Origin: Treponema sp.
GTDB lineage: Bacteria; Spirochaetota; Spirochaetia; Treponematales; Treponemataceae
Assembly: GCA_004554075.1 (NCBI GenBank)
Contig: SFOB01000004.1
Span: 62,001 to 126,000, forward strand
DNA length: 64,000 nucleotides
Direction: 5' to 3'
A program made the translations under genes and the position numbers. Under the pieces are notes generated by a model. It had not been told where the DNA came from and made no database searches. It was given only the letters and a program-made list of their open reading frames with translations. Every line of letters begins with the position of its first letter. Positions within the stretch are counted from its first letter, which is position 1. Positions 41,019 to 48,974 of the stretch are shown in pieces.

Positions 41019-42083
41019 TTAGTTCAAAGCCAGATCGCCTTCTTTAACCCAGCCGAGCTTGCGGAAAAGCAAACCGAAGGCCCAGCAGAGAACAGCTGGA
41101 AGTACGATGCAGATCAAAAGGAGGCCCAGCCAGTCAGTAAAGCCTGGTTGAATTGCTACAGCGCCGTGGCCAATTGCAACTTCGCTTGGTTCGTACCAGC
41201 CGGTAACAACGCCAATCTGGCCAACGAGGCCGCAGGTTCCCATTCCAGAGCTTACGGCAGCGCCGTTCATTTCCATTTTGAAGAGGCAGGTTGCGATAGG
41301 ACCTGTAATTGCAGAGGTTACGATAGGGGCAATCCATACTTTTGGATTTTTGATGATGTTAGGCATCTGGAGCATTGAAGTTCCAAGTCCCTGGCTTAAA
41401 ATACCACCCCAGCGGTTTTCGCGGAAGCTGAGAACTGCAAAGCCAACCATCTGGGCACAGCAGCCTGCAACTGCAGCACCGCCGGCAAGACCTGTAAGAC
41501 CAAAAGCAGCACAGATTGCGGCAGAAGAAATAGGCAGAGTCAAAGCAATACCAACTACTACAGAAACAAGAATACCCATCCAGAATGGGTGAAGCTTAGT
41601 TGTCCATACAAGGAAGCGGCCTACAGAACTTGCAGCAGCACCAATGTACTTAGCAGTCAAAACTGTAAGCAATGCACCAACGAGAATTGTTACAGCTGGA
41701 GTTACGATAATATCAACTTTTGTTTTCTTGCTTACAAGGCAGCCCATTTCTGCGGCAATAATTGCAATAAGCAGAACAGCGAGTGGACCACCAGCGCCAC
41801 CAGTTACGTTAGCAGCAGATCCTACAGCTGCCAGTGAAAAGAGAACCAGGGCAGGAACTCCCATAGCAAAACCGATTCCAATTGCCATTGCGGCACCAAC
41901 TACATGTGCATCTGTGGCAAAGTTTCCTGCATCAACGAGAAACTTAAAAACAACATTGTCATTCAGGCGCAAAAGCTGCTGTCCTAAAGTTTTGATGATT
42001 GTTCCAATCAACAGGGAAGCAAAAAGTCCCTGAGCCATACCAGACATAGCGTCGATAAGATAACGCTTAGCATAACGATTCAT
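41019..42083 (-). CDS. PTS-type sugar permease IIC
   Basis: This 354-residue membrane protein has about nine or ten helices and the Gly-rich motifs of the PTS EIIC-2 family (GFAMGVPALVLFS, NVTGGAGGPL, AAFGLTGLAGGA). It would move and couple phosphorylation of a sugar, but no IIA or IIB gene lies beside it, so those must be elsewhere, or the protein acts as a plain permease. It is divergent from a LacI-family gene, with a perfect palindrome between them, so that regulator probably controls it. The sugar is unknown. Confidence 0.82.
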   Translation of the reverse strand: MNRYAKRYLIDAMSGMAQGLFASLLIGTIIKTLGQQLLRLNDNVVFKFLVDAGNFATDAHVVGAAMAIGIGFAMGVPALVLFSLAAVGSAANVTGGAGGPLAVLLIAIIAAEMGCLVSKKTKVDIIVTPAVTILVGALLTVLTAKYIGAAASSVGRFLVWTTKLHPFWMGILVSVVVGIALTLPISSAAICAAFGLTGLAGGAAVAGCCAQMVGFAVLSFRENRWGGILSQGLGTSMLQMPNIIKNPKVWIAPIVTSAITGPIATCLFKMEMNGAAVSSGMGTCGLVGQIGVVTGWYEPSEVAIGHGAVAIQPGFTDWLGLLLICIVLPAVLCWAFGLLFRKLGWVKEGDLALN

Positions 42084-42330
42084 AAAAACCTCTGAAAAGA
42101 ATTGATGAGAAAAAATAAAAATGTTCAGTAAATTACTTGGTAGATGTGATACGCGGTGCGCCGTGGCGTCGCCGGTAATGCAGGACTCTATGGACTCTGT
42201 CTGTTTAGTTCATCTCAAACGTAAAATCTTTGGATAAAGTAGCAGAAATATGAATGTGTTGCAAGTGGAGTATAAGCCTAGGGGAAATCCCCTATTCCTT
42301 GATATCCTTTTTAGGTTTATCCTTTAACCA

Positions 42331-42346
42331 AGGCAACCGGTTGCCT
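42331..42346. promoter_or_regulatory. LacI-family operator palindrome
   Basis: AGGCAACCGGTTGCCT is a perfect 16-bp palindrome with the central CG typical of LacI-family sites. It is about 120 bp before the lacI-type gene and about 250 bp before the permease. Confidence 0.75.
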
Positions 42347-42405
42347 AAAAACTATTTTTTCATGTTTGCGGGTTCCTCCTGTATGTTTCCTGCATAATGA
42401 GATTT

Positions 42406-42450
42406 GCCGACCTGGGAAAGCCGTATTCCTTTCAGGTCGGCGTTTTTTTT
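42406..42450 (+). terminator. Intrinsic terminator/attenuator in the lacI leader
   Basis: GCCGACCTG (42406-42414) pairs with CAGGTCGGC (42433-42441), followed by eight Ts (42443-42450). The T-run ends 14 nt before the lacI ATG, next to its GAGGAG ribosome site. Confidence 0.8.
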
Positions 42451-42464
42451 GAGGAGTTTGCTTT

Positions 42465-43481
42465 ATGGTTACTATTTACGACATTGCTGAAGCAACAGGC
42501 TATTCTGCGCCAACCGTTTCAAAAGCGCTGAACGGGCAGGGGTCTTTGAGTGAAGAAACCAGACAGAGAATTCTGGATAAGGCAAAAGAACTTGGCTATG
42601 AGCCAAACATTACAGCGCGCACTCTTACCACAAAAAAATCCCATCTTATTGGCGTAATATATGATGATACAGGAATGAATATGGGCTTTGCCCATCCGCT
42701 TTTTTCTCCTGTGCTTACAAGATTCCGCGAAAAAATTGAGGCAGCTGGTTACGATATCATCTTCCTTTCCCGTCATTTTAATATGACATATTTTTCACAC
42801 GCAAACTTCCGCTGTATTGATGGAGTTATCATTATAAATCCGGCAACAAATACTCCGGCAGATTTTCAGGATTTTATAAAAACTGATTTACCACGCGTTT
42901 CTACAAACTCTGTTTTTGAAGGGATTCCTACAGTAATTACAGAAAATGTTCAGAGCGGCTATGATGCAGCAGAATATTTAGTAAAACATGGTCATAAAAA
43001 AATAGCTTATATTTCGGCTCCGGTGAATGGTATTTCTACAGCGCCGGATGAACGCTTTGAAGGTTTTAAGTCTGCCCTGGAGCATTATCAGCTTTATGAT
43101 GAAAGCTTGTACGAACTCAGTGCCGACTGGACAAAAGAATGCGGTGCCGAAGCCTTTGGCCGTCTTATAAAGCGCCGCAAGGACATTACTGCTGTTTTTG
43201 TAACAAATGATCAGCTGGCCTTTGGCGTTTACGAGTATGCAAAAAAACATGGAATCCGCATTCCTGAAGATATTTCTGTAATCGGTTTTGATGATGAAAT
43301 TGCTTCTGAATATTTAGGTCTCACAACCTTCCGTCAGAGCACAACAGAAATTGCCGACATAGCCTCTCAACTGATGCTGGACCAGATTGATGGTAAGCAG
43401 GTTCCGCCACTTATCCGCTGTCGCGCAGAAATTGTTGAGCGTGAATCAGTTAAGACGGTAAAAAGCTTCAGACTTTTTTAA
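42465..43481 (+). CDS. LacI-family transcriptional regulator
   Basis: This 338-residue repressor has the N-terminal helix-turn-helix (IYDIAEATGYSAPTVSKALNG), the hinge helix region and a periplasmic-binding-protein-like effector domain (FVTNDQLAFGVYEYAKKHGIRIPEDISVIGFDD). It probably binds the palindrome at 42331-42346 and controls itself and the divergent permease. GAGGAG precedes the ATG. The effector is likely a sugar, unidentified. Confidence 0.95.
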   Translation: MVTIYDIAEATGYSAPTVSKALNGQGSLSEETRQRILDKAKELGYEPNITARTLTTKKSHLIGVIYDDTGMNMGFAHPLFSPVLTRFREKIEAAGYDIIFLSRHFNMTYFSHANFRCIDGVIIINPATNTPADFQDFIKTDLPRVSTNSVFEGIPTVITENVQSGYDAAEYLVKHGHKKIAYISAPVNGISTAPDERFEGFKSALEHYQLYDESLYELSADWTKECGAEAFGRLIKRRKDITAVFVTNDQLAFGVYEYAKKHGIRIPEDISVIGFDDEIASEYLGLTTFRQSTTEIADIASQLMLDQIDGKQVPPLIRCRAEIVERESVKTVKSFRLF

Positions 43482-43491
43482 GCCTTAGGAA

Positions 43492-43526
43492 GTAACCGAA
43501 GTTACCACAAAAGTAACCAATGTCAC
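43492..43526. promoter_or_regulatory. Regulatory dyads, site A
   Basis: GTAACCGAAGTTAC (43492-43505) and the weaker GTAACCAATGTCAC (43513-43526) share the plan GTAAC-N4-GTTAC and start 21 bp apart, two helical turns. They lie upstream of a promoter and match sites B and C. Confidence 0.65.
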
Positions 43527-43528
43527 TA

Positions 43529-43556
43529 TTGTTTTTACGCCTTTTTATCCTATAAT
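43529..43556 (+). promoter_or_regulatory. Promoter of the small membrane protein operon
   Basis: TTGTTT (43529-43534), 16 bp and TATAAT (43551-43556), followed by AGGAGG (43564-43569). Confidence 0.55.
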
Positions 43557-43576
43557 AAAATTCAGGAGGCGCAAAA

Positions 43577-43903
43577 ATGACTTCAATGCTTTTAAATGTA
43601 ATCATCCGCACAATACCAAAAGTAAATGCGAATGAATTTGAAGACTCAAGAATTATCGTAAAACCAAGAAGCGAATGGAAGAATGATATTGTAAGCTACA
43701 TATTGCTTTTTGTTATTTCGATTGCAGTTTTCCTTTTGACCGACAAACTCCCAATCCAATACGTCGGAACCTTTTTCTTTATCGGCGGCATTGTAGGCAT
43801 GCTGGGTGGAGCTTTCTTTGCTCTAAGGGCTATCCTGGTTTATAAGTATTACTTCGAGATTTTCAGGGAAGAAGATATCAGAAAGCTGGATAAGCAGGAA
43901 TAG
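43577..43903 (+). CDS. Small two-helix membrane protein
   Basis: This 108-residue protein has a soluble N-terminus (about 1-38) and two membrane helices (about 40-60 and 66-92), then a charged tail. It has no family I recognise. AGGAGG precedes the ATG. It starts a short run with the two genes behind it and lies downstream of site A. Confidence 0.75.
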   Translation: MTSMLLNVIIRTIPKVNANEFEDSRIIVKPRSEWKNDIVSYILLFVISIAVFLLTDKLPIQYVGTFFFIGGIVGMLGGAFFALRAILVYKYYFEIFREEDIRKLDKQE

Positions 43904-43913
43904 GCAGGTGCGT

Positions 43914-44198
43914 ATGCTTTTGGGAATAATGGTAGCAGTTTGTGCCGCTGCATATTTAATTGTAATTTTATATGACTTTTTCAGATTATATAAAACGAAG
44001 CATTACAAAATCAGATGCAATATCTGTGGCAGCGAAGATACTGTCATAAAAAATAATGACAGGGAAGATAGTTACACTAATACTATTCGCTTTCAGAAAG
44101 TAAAATATCTCGAACGCAATCCGCCAAGTTTTTACTGCAATAAGTGTAAAAAAGAATACGACTATAGGGAAGGAACATGGATAAAAAAACATCATTAA
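43914..44198 (+). CDS. Small membrane protein with a zinc-knuckle-like tail
   Basis: This 94-residue protein has one N-terminal helix (about 3-24) and a cytoplasmic part with CNICG and CNKCKK pairs, a likely zinc ribbon. The function is unknown. ATG 43914 is preferred to GTG 43908 because AGG lies about 5 nt upstream of the ATG. It overlaps the following lipoprotein frame by 22 nt. Confidence 0.7.
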   Translation: MLLGIMVAVCAAAYLIVILYDFFRLYKTKHYKIRCNICGSEDTVIKNNDREDSYTNTIRFQKVKYLERNPPSFYCNKCKKEYDYREGTWIKKHH

Positions 44199-44296
44199 TC
44201 TTAGTATTACCTCTTTTCCTCTTGATTTCCTGCGGGGGTATGTGCTCAGCTCCTGGCGCAGATTCAGAAAGTCTCCTCGTGATGAGAATGGAATAA
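44177..44296 (+). pseudogene. Tiny lipoprotein, probably frameshifted at a G-tract
   Basis: ATG 44177 (GGAAGGAAC upstream) opens a 39-codon frame with a signal and lipobox LISC (cysteine at 19). At GGGGG (44234-44238) the frame seems to be lost: with six Gs it would continue through codons for YVLSSWRRFRKSPRDENGIN and end at 44367, giving a coherent 63-residue lipoprotein. The G-tract suggests slippage, real phase variation, or a sequencing error. Its extended end would overlap the convergent regulator gene by 11 nt. Confidence 0.5.
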
Positions 44297-44356
44297 ATAA
44301 AGATGCCTTTGCAAATGGTATTGCCTGGGCTATGCGGAAAACTCTGCCCGCTAAAT

Positions 44357-45151
44357 TTAGTCCATAGATAAAACAAACTGACTCAAAACAATTTTGAGGG
44401 AGTTTGCGTTGCGGCAGCCGAAATAATGAAGAATGGCATTCATCTCTTTTTTTACCAGAGAAAGAGAAAGCTTTGTTTTCATGGCTATTTCGCCGTAAGT
44501 CTTATTCTTTGCCATTGATTCATACAAAATCATCTGCTGGCGTTCTGAAATACCATATTCTTTTAAGTGCATAACCTCGCCGGGTTTTGGCAGGTGTACA
44601 TCTTTAGAAATATAGAGCTCCTGCTGAATTGCCGGTATAAGAGCCTTCAGCTTCTTTGTATATGTCAAAATTATGCAGTAAAAGCCGCTTGCAAAAAAAT
44701 ATGTACAGCCTACAGCCATCAGAAAGCGGGCTATTCCATATGGGAGTGTACCAAGCAGTGTTATTGTAAAGCCAAGATATAATGAAGCTATGGTTATTTT
44801 CTGTTTTTTTCCGCTTAGGCCGCCATTTAAATAAATAAGGACAATTGCTAAGCAGAACAAAAAGACACCAAGGCTTTCAATGCCTGTTAATGAAGAAAAA
44901 ACGGCTTCCAGTAAAAGAACAAAAATTAAAAAAATATGTTTTTCGGGGAAGAAAAAAATAAAAACACAGACAATTGTAGAAATCCAGTTTACAGCAGGGA
45001 TTACAATCTTGTAATAAGGAATAAGTGTTGTTCCAGACCAGTCATCCTGAAAAAGAAGACTGCAAATGGAGGCAATCAGTAGAAAAACAAATCCACCAGA
45101 AGCTAAATATTGAATTGGTTCTAATTTTTTAAACTTTTTTTCTTTTTCCAT
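44357..45151 (-). CDS. Membrane-bound LuxR-type transcriptional regulator
   Basis: This 264-residue protein has about seven helices in the first 170 residues and a C-terminal LuxR/GerE-type helix-turn-helix (ISERQQMILYESMAKNKTYGEIAMKTKLS... about 200-255). This topology suggests direct sensing in the membrane and regulation of nearby genes. It is not a two-component receiver (no REC domain). A -10 TATACT ends 9 nt before the ATG, and a 15-bp palindrome sits over the -35. Candidate targets are the genes behind sites A, B and C. Confidence 0.8.
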   Translation of the reverse strand: MEKEKKFKKLEPIQYLASGGFVFLLIASICSLLFQDDWSGTTLIPYYKIVIPAVNWISTIVCVFIFFFPEKHIFLIFVLLLEAVFSSLTGIESLGVFLFCLAIVLIYLNGGLSGKKQKITIASLYLGFTITLLGTLPYGIARFLMAVGCTYFFASGFYCIILTYTKKLKALIPAIQQELYISKDVHLPKPGEVMHLKEYGISERQQMILYESMAKNKTYGEIAMKTKLSLSLVKKEMNAILHYFGCRNANSLKIVLSQFVLSMD

Positions 45152-45160
45152 ATGAAAGCA

Positions 45161-45190
45161 AGTATATCACGAGCCTTTACATAATGTAAA
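45161..45190 (-). promoter_or_regulatory. luxR-type gene promoter with overlapping palindrome
   Basis: On the minus strand TTTACA (45190-45185), an 18-bp spacer and TATACT (45166-45161). TTTACAT-A-ATGTAAA (45176-45190) is a perfect palindrome over the -35, a possible autoregulatory site. Confidence 0.55.
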
Positions 45191-45227
45191 ACGAATATTT
45201 TAAGAAATTGAAAAAATAATGTAAAAA

Positions 45228-45258
45228 GTAACCGAAGTTACAAAGTAACTTCGGTTAC
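45228..45258. promoter_or_regulatory. Regulatory dyads, site B
   Basis: GTAACCGAAGTTAC (45228-45241) and its reverse complement (45245-45258) are separated by 3 bp. A -10 (TACAAT, 45277-45282) follows, so the right dyad overlaps the expected -35. Confidence 0.7.
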
Positions 45259-45341
45259 TTTTTGCCTTCTGCCATTTACAATATTCATATTAGGACTGAT
45301 GATAAGAGTATCTAAAAGTTTTTATAAAAAGGAGTTCTGCA

Positions 45342-45920
45342 TTGAATAAAAAACTTTTGATATTACTGTCACTGATTTTTATAAAGGTTCTTGCTGTCAG
45401 CAACCCTAAATTGAATTTCTACTGGCAGCCGGGGGAGTTAGGAATTGCAAAATCTACTCAAATGGATAGTTTATTTTCGGGAGTCGGAAATATCGCGGAG
45501 GTTTACTGCATAGAGGAAAAAACAGGCTTCTTTGCTTCAGTATCGCCTTTTAATATTACATTAAATTACACCAGCAGGCCGGAAAACAGTGAGCCTTTAC
45601 AGCAATGGTCTCTGGATTCTATGTCGCTTGTGAATATCAAACTGGGGTGGCTTAAAATAGTTGGAGATTATTTCATTATAGAACCATTTGCAAAATTTTC
45701 AGCATTAAATCCCTGTGATTTAAGTGATATCAATTTTGTTACCGCTCTGGAGTTATCATTTCATCTGGATTTGTTTTCAGACTTACAGTTTCCGGATATT
45801 GGTAAGATTGTGAGTCTGGAACTTGGTGCAAGATATCCCCGAAAGACTCAGTTTTCACCGGAATTATTCGTTTCTTTTAAAATAAATCTCCTTTGTATAA
45901 CCCTGCCTTTTGCAAAGTAA
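45342..45920 (+). CDS. Exported protein, possibly an outer-membrane barrel
   Basis: This 192-residue protein has a signal peptide (about 1-20) and alternating hydrophobic/polar strands ending in a hydrophobic-aromatic stretch (ITLPFAK), as in small beta-barrels. It has no family I recognise. The start is TTG with AAAAGGAG 7 nt upstream. It is bracketed by sites B and C; site C overlaps its stop codon. Confidence 0.6.
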   Translation: MNKKLLILLSLIFIKVLAVSNPKLNFYWQPGELGIAKSTQMDSLFSGVGNIAEVYCIEEKTGFFASVSPFNITLNYTSRPENSEPLQQWSLDSMSLVNIKLGWLKIVGDYFIIEPFAKFSALNPCDLSDINFVTALELSFHLDLFSDLQFPDIGKIVSLELGARYPRKTQFSPELFVSFKINLLCITLPFAK

Positions 45921-45947
45921 CCGAAGTTACAGCGTAACTTCGGTTAC
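45917..45947. promoter_or_regulatory. Regulatory dyads, site C (also terminator-like)
   Basis: GTAACCGAAGTTAC (45917-45930) and its reverse complement (45934-45947) repeat site B exactly apart from the 3-bp centre. TACAAA (45966-45971) is at the same distance as the -10 of site B. As RNA it would be a 14-bp hairpin followed by four Us, so it could also end the upstream gene. Confidence 0.65.
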
Positions 45948-46032
45948 TTTTGGCCTTTTTGCCTTTACAAATTATTTAAAATGATAAAAAGATGAAAGTA
46001 TGAAAAACTAATAAAAAAAGGATAAAATAAAT

Positions 46033-46680
46033 TTGTTAACGCACTATATTATTCCAAATTTAATAGTAATAGTCTTATCTCTAATAATGATCAAAAAATG
46101 GGGGGTAGAAGCAATCCCCACTTTTGTTTCTGCCTGCTTGTTATATATATGCTTATTCATTCTCAAGGACAAAACAATTTATCCTGTTTATTTCATTATT
46201 CTGTTTAATTCTATTTTATTGATTCCTGTTTCAATTTTTATTTTTCTTTCTCTCAAAAGACAAAATAATATTCAATTGTTAAAGGAATGGAAAATTTGGA
46301 TACCAGTCGTTGCAGGCTTATTTTCTTCTCTAGTCATCAACTTTTTTATATATGATGGAATTGAGGCTTTCTTAATTACCTTGATGGTTGCACCAATTTA
46401 TGAATCATTACTCTTTCATGAAATTGTGTTTAATACTGTAAAAGATAAATATTCAAAAAGGACAGAAAATTGCTTGTTCTATTGTCAGAGCTGCATAATT
46501 GCAGTTCTTCATGGTTCATTGAGAGTAAAAGATTTATTATTCAGAACGTTAGGATTTTTTATCCTTTATCTTATTAAAAATTCTAGAAGAGAAAATTCAG
46601 ACTTCTGGCTGATTGTTTTAATTCATTTCTTAATAAATTTAATTTGTCTTATATTAGATTTAATAAAGATGGGAGCTTGA
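46033..46680 (+). CDS. CPBP-like membrane protein with altered catalytic motif
   Basis: This 215-residue protein has about seven helices. It aligns with the CPBP (CAAX protease) family around YESLLFHEIVF, LHG and IHFLIN. The normal EExxxR motif reads E124-S125...H129, while the later histidines (160 and 198) remain. It may be an inactive homologue that keeps the fold and works as a partner or immunity-type protein. The start is TTG with AAGGAT upstream. Codon use is very AT-rich, unlike its neighbours outside the cluster, suggesting transfer. It lies behind site C. Confidence 0.6.
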   Translation: MLTHYIIPNLIVIVLSLIMIKKWGVEAIPTFVSACLLYICLFILKDKTIYPVYFIILFNSILLIPVSIFIFLSLKRQNNIQLLKEWKIWIPVVAGLFSSLVINFFIYDGIEAFLITLMVAPIYESLLFHEIVFNTVKDKYSKRTENCLFYCQSCIIAVLHGSLRVKDLLFRTLGFFILYLIKNSRRENSDFWLIVLIHFLINLICLILDLIKMGA

Positions 46681-46693
46681 TTGGAGGGTACCA

Positions 46694-47329
46694 ATGAAAC
46701 CAAAAAAAGGAATTCTCACAGTAGGCTACGTGCTGGTGTCAAAGCAGCTTGATGCAAACTTTCTTCAGCTTGCGGGAATCATAACAAATGTTCTTACCTG
46801 TGCGCTGGGAATTCTTATTTATATCTGGATGTATAAAAGGATTCAGAAAAAAACAGAGTATCCCGTATCGCTAACAGATACAATTAAAAATGACTGGAGC
46901 CGCAAAAGTGAGGTTTTCAGTTCAATTGGAAATTCAAAACTTTTCTTTTTTTCAATTCTTGCTGCGACTGTAGCTCTGGCTGTGGTTTCGAATATTATCA
47001 TTTTCTTTGTTGAACGAAGATTTGGAATTTCTACTCAGATAAATGTAATCACTTATATAGAATATCTGGTTGCCCCTCTTATTGAGGAATATATTTTTAG
47101 AACAATGTTTTTTGATTATTGTGAAAAGAATACAATTAATCGCTTTATCTTGTTAAATGTAATTATCTTTTCTCTGGCACATCTTGTTCCAATGCCTTAC
47201 GTAATCATACTTGGAATCATGCTCGCTTATACTTATAAAAAGTATAACTCACTGATTCTTAATACAATAATCCATTTCCTCTTCAATCTTTTGGGAATGA
47301 TCATAATGCTAATTCTTAATTATGACTAA
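46694..47329 (+). CDS. CPBP-family intramembrane metalloprotease
   Basis: This 211-residue protein has the full CPBP motif set: E131-E132...R136 (IEEYIFR), H163 (SLAHLV) and H194 (IIHFLFN). Such proteases process prenylated or peptide substrates or give self-immunity to bacteriocin-like peptides. The N-terminus holds two extra helices. GGAGG precedes the ATG. It lies 13 nt after the CPBP-like gene and overlaps the start region of the S41 gene. Confidence 0.82.
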   Translation: MKPKKGILTVGYVLVSKQLDANFLQLAGIITNVLTCALGILIYIWMYKRIQKKTEYPVSLTDTIKNDWSRKSEVFSSIGNSKLFFFSILAATVALAVVSNIIIFFVERRFGISTQINVITYIEYLVAPLIEEYIFRTMFFDYCEKNTINRFILLNVIIFSLAHLVPMPYVIILGIMLAYTYKKYNSLILNTIIHFLFNLLGMIIMLILNYD

Positions 47330-47342
47330 AAGAAGGTTTTTT

Positions 47343-48743
47343 ATGAAAAGAGAAAAAAAGTTATTTGCCATATTTATAGCTTGTATCATTGGATCAATTG
47401 CTTTCGCAAATGCAAAACTTGAAAATGATTTAGAGTATTTGCACCAGGTATTAACAGAAGCTTATGTAGGGTATGAATATAATGAGAAAGCAGGTTTTGA
47501 TCTGGATAAGGCTATTGCAAATGTCAGAAATTGTTATATTGAAAAAGCAGAAGAAAAAGGACTTGCTTCTGATGAATTATCAGATGATTTGCTGGCTGAA
47601 TGTATTAACAAAGAGATTTACGAAAAATTTAAGGTTGCAGATAATCATTTTGGAATTACTTCGAAAAAATCATTATATGGATTTAAACCACAAATATGGT
47701 ATTCTTCAAAAGTTTATTTTACTAAAAAGGGAAACGACTATTATGTTGCATTTTCTTTAAATCCGAAGGTAAAGCGTAATTTAAAATACACAGGAAATGA
47801 AGAAAATCTTTTTCCGGTTATTTTCTTCGGAAAAAAGTTTTATGTGTTTGGAGCTTTTTTAGATCAAAGAGGGAAGGTGGAATTTTCTATAGACAATAAA
47901 ACGTATAAAACAAAAATGACTGTAGGTAATATTCTGCGCAAGCATAAATCTGGTCATGTTGGGATGAAAAGAACAAAAAAATCTGTTTACCTTTCAATTA
48001 GTGATTGTCAATTTCTGGGTAATAATAGGAAAGATCATACATTGCTATTTAGAAAACTCGACGATTATCTTATAGAAATCAGAAAGTCTCATTATGAAAA
48101 TATTATTATTGATTTACGTGGAAACGGGGGTGGAATAGTCGGAAATATAACACCTGTTCTACAAACCATTAATTTTGAGGGTGATTATAAAAACCTGGAA
48201 AAAGTCACGAAAAAAATAAAAACTTTTAGAAGTAATAATATAAAAGATTCAGAATTAATTCGTAAGGCAAAGAGTCAATACCTGGAAGAAAATCCGGCTT
48301 ACAAGATGTTCGAAGTTGAAGATTCTACTACTGAATACTATAAAAATCAGCCAATTCCTGAATATAATTTTGAACCGGCCTATAAAGGTAATGTAATTAT
48401 ATTATGCGATGCCTTTTCTGCTTCAGCTGCTGAATTGTTTATTGCCTATTCTTATATGTTTGAGAATGTATATTTAATAGGTACAAATACATCTGGAACA
48501 ATCGATTTTGGAGGAGTGTGGGATTATTATCTTCCGGAGTCAGGAATTAAACTTCGTTTAGCAACAGAAAGTTTTAAGGAATCTGCTTTCTTACAAAATA
48601 ATCCTCATTGGCACGGTGATAAAAAAGGGTTTTATCCGGATTACTGGTGTACTAGTAATTCTATTTTGCCGACTCTTATTTCCATTACTAAAGATAAAAA
48701 ATTATTTTGGACTCTTAGGGGGCTAAGAAAACATTTGTTGTAA
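47343..48743 (+). CDS. Exported S41-family peptidase-like protein
   Basis: This 466-residue protein has a signal peptide (about 1-22) and an S41 peptidase core. ILCDAFSASAAELF holds the serine, and IIIDLRGNGGG and GTNTSGTIDFGG match the family. There is no PDZ domain, and the lysine that ctpA carries in YGKGSVQ is absent, so the catalytic dyad is uncertain. ATG 47343 is preferred since AGAAGG lies 6 nt upstream; the ATG at 47322 overlaps the previous gene. It is probably co-transcribed with the two CPBP genes. Confidence 0.78.
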   Translation: MKREKKLFAIFIACIIGSIAFANAKLENDLEYLHQVLTEAYVGYEYNEKAGFDLDKAIANVRNCYIEKAEEKGLASDELSDDLLAECINKEIYEKFKVADNHFGITSKKSLYGFKPQIWYSSKVYFTKKGNDYYVAFSLNPKVKRNLKYTGNEENLFPVIFFGKKFYVFGAFLDQRGKVEFSIDNKTYKTKMTVGNILRKHKSGHVGMKRTKKSVYLSISDCQFLGNNRKDHTLLFRKLDDYLIEIRKSHYENIIIDLRGNGGGIVGNITPVLQTINFEGDYKNLEKVTKKIKTFRSNNIKDSELIRKAKSQYLEENPAYKMFEVEDSTTEYYKNQPIPEYNFEPAYKGNVIILCDAFSASAAELFIAYSYMFENVYLIGTNTSGTIDFGGVWDYYLPESGIKLRLATESFKESAFLQNNPHWHGDKKGFYPDYWCTSNSILPTLISITKDKKLFWTLRGLRKHLL

Positions 48744-48820
48744 TTTTTACGGAACGCAGTACCGCCATGCAGATGCTTCTTAGAAAACTGGATTTTATTA
48801 ATTAGGAGGATGTCCTATAT

Positions 48821-48973
48821 ATGAATGCAAAAAACTGGATATTTATAATTCTTATCGTTGCAGTTTTGTTTTTCTGCTATTGGAAGTTTGACTCTAAAAT
48901 TGTAACAATTAGCGTTCTTGCTGCTTGCGCCATTGTAAACGCATATAACAATATAAAAAGGCGAAAAAGATAA
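48821..48973 (+). CDS. Tiny two-helix membrane protein (50 residues)
   Basis: ATG 48821 follows AGGAGG (48805-48810) and opens a 50-codon frame: helix WIFIILIVAVLFFCYW, a short loop, a second helix IVTISVLAACAIVNAY and a basic tail IKRRKR. It is preceded by a weak hairpin (TAGGA/TCCTA) that could cover the ribosome site. It ends 2 nt before the uvrC stop (convergent). The function is unknown; size and topology resemble small envelope or toxin-like proteins. Confidence 0.65.
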   Translation: MNAKNWIFIILIVAVLFFCYWKFDSKIVTISVLAACAIVNAYNNIKRRKR

Positions 48974-48974
48974 G

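Larger units (their letters stand above)
42084..42464. other. Divergent regulatory region between the PTS permease and lacI
   Basis: This 381-bp gap has a palindromic hairpin TAGGGGA-aa-TCCCCTA near 42278, the operator at 42331-42346, a possible -10 (CATAAT, 42393-42398) and a terminator at 42406-42450. No coding frame is convincing. Confidence 0.55.
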
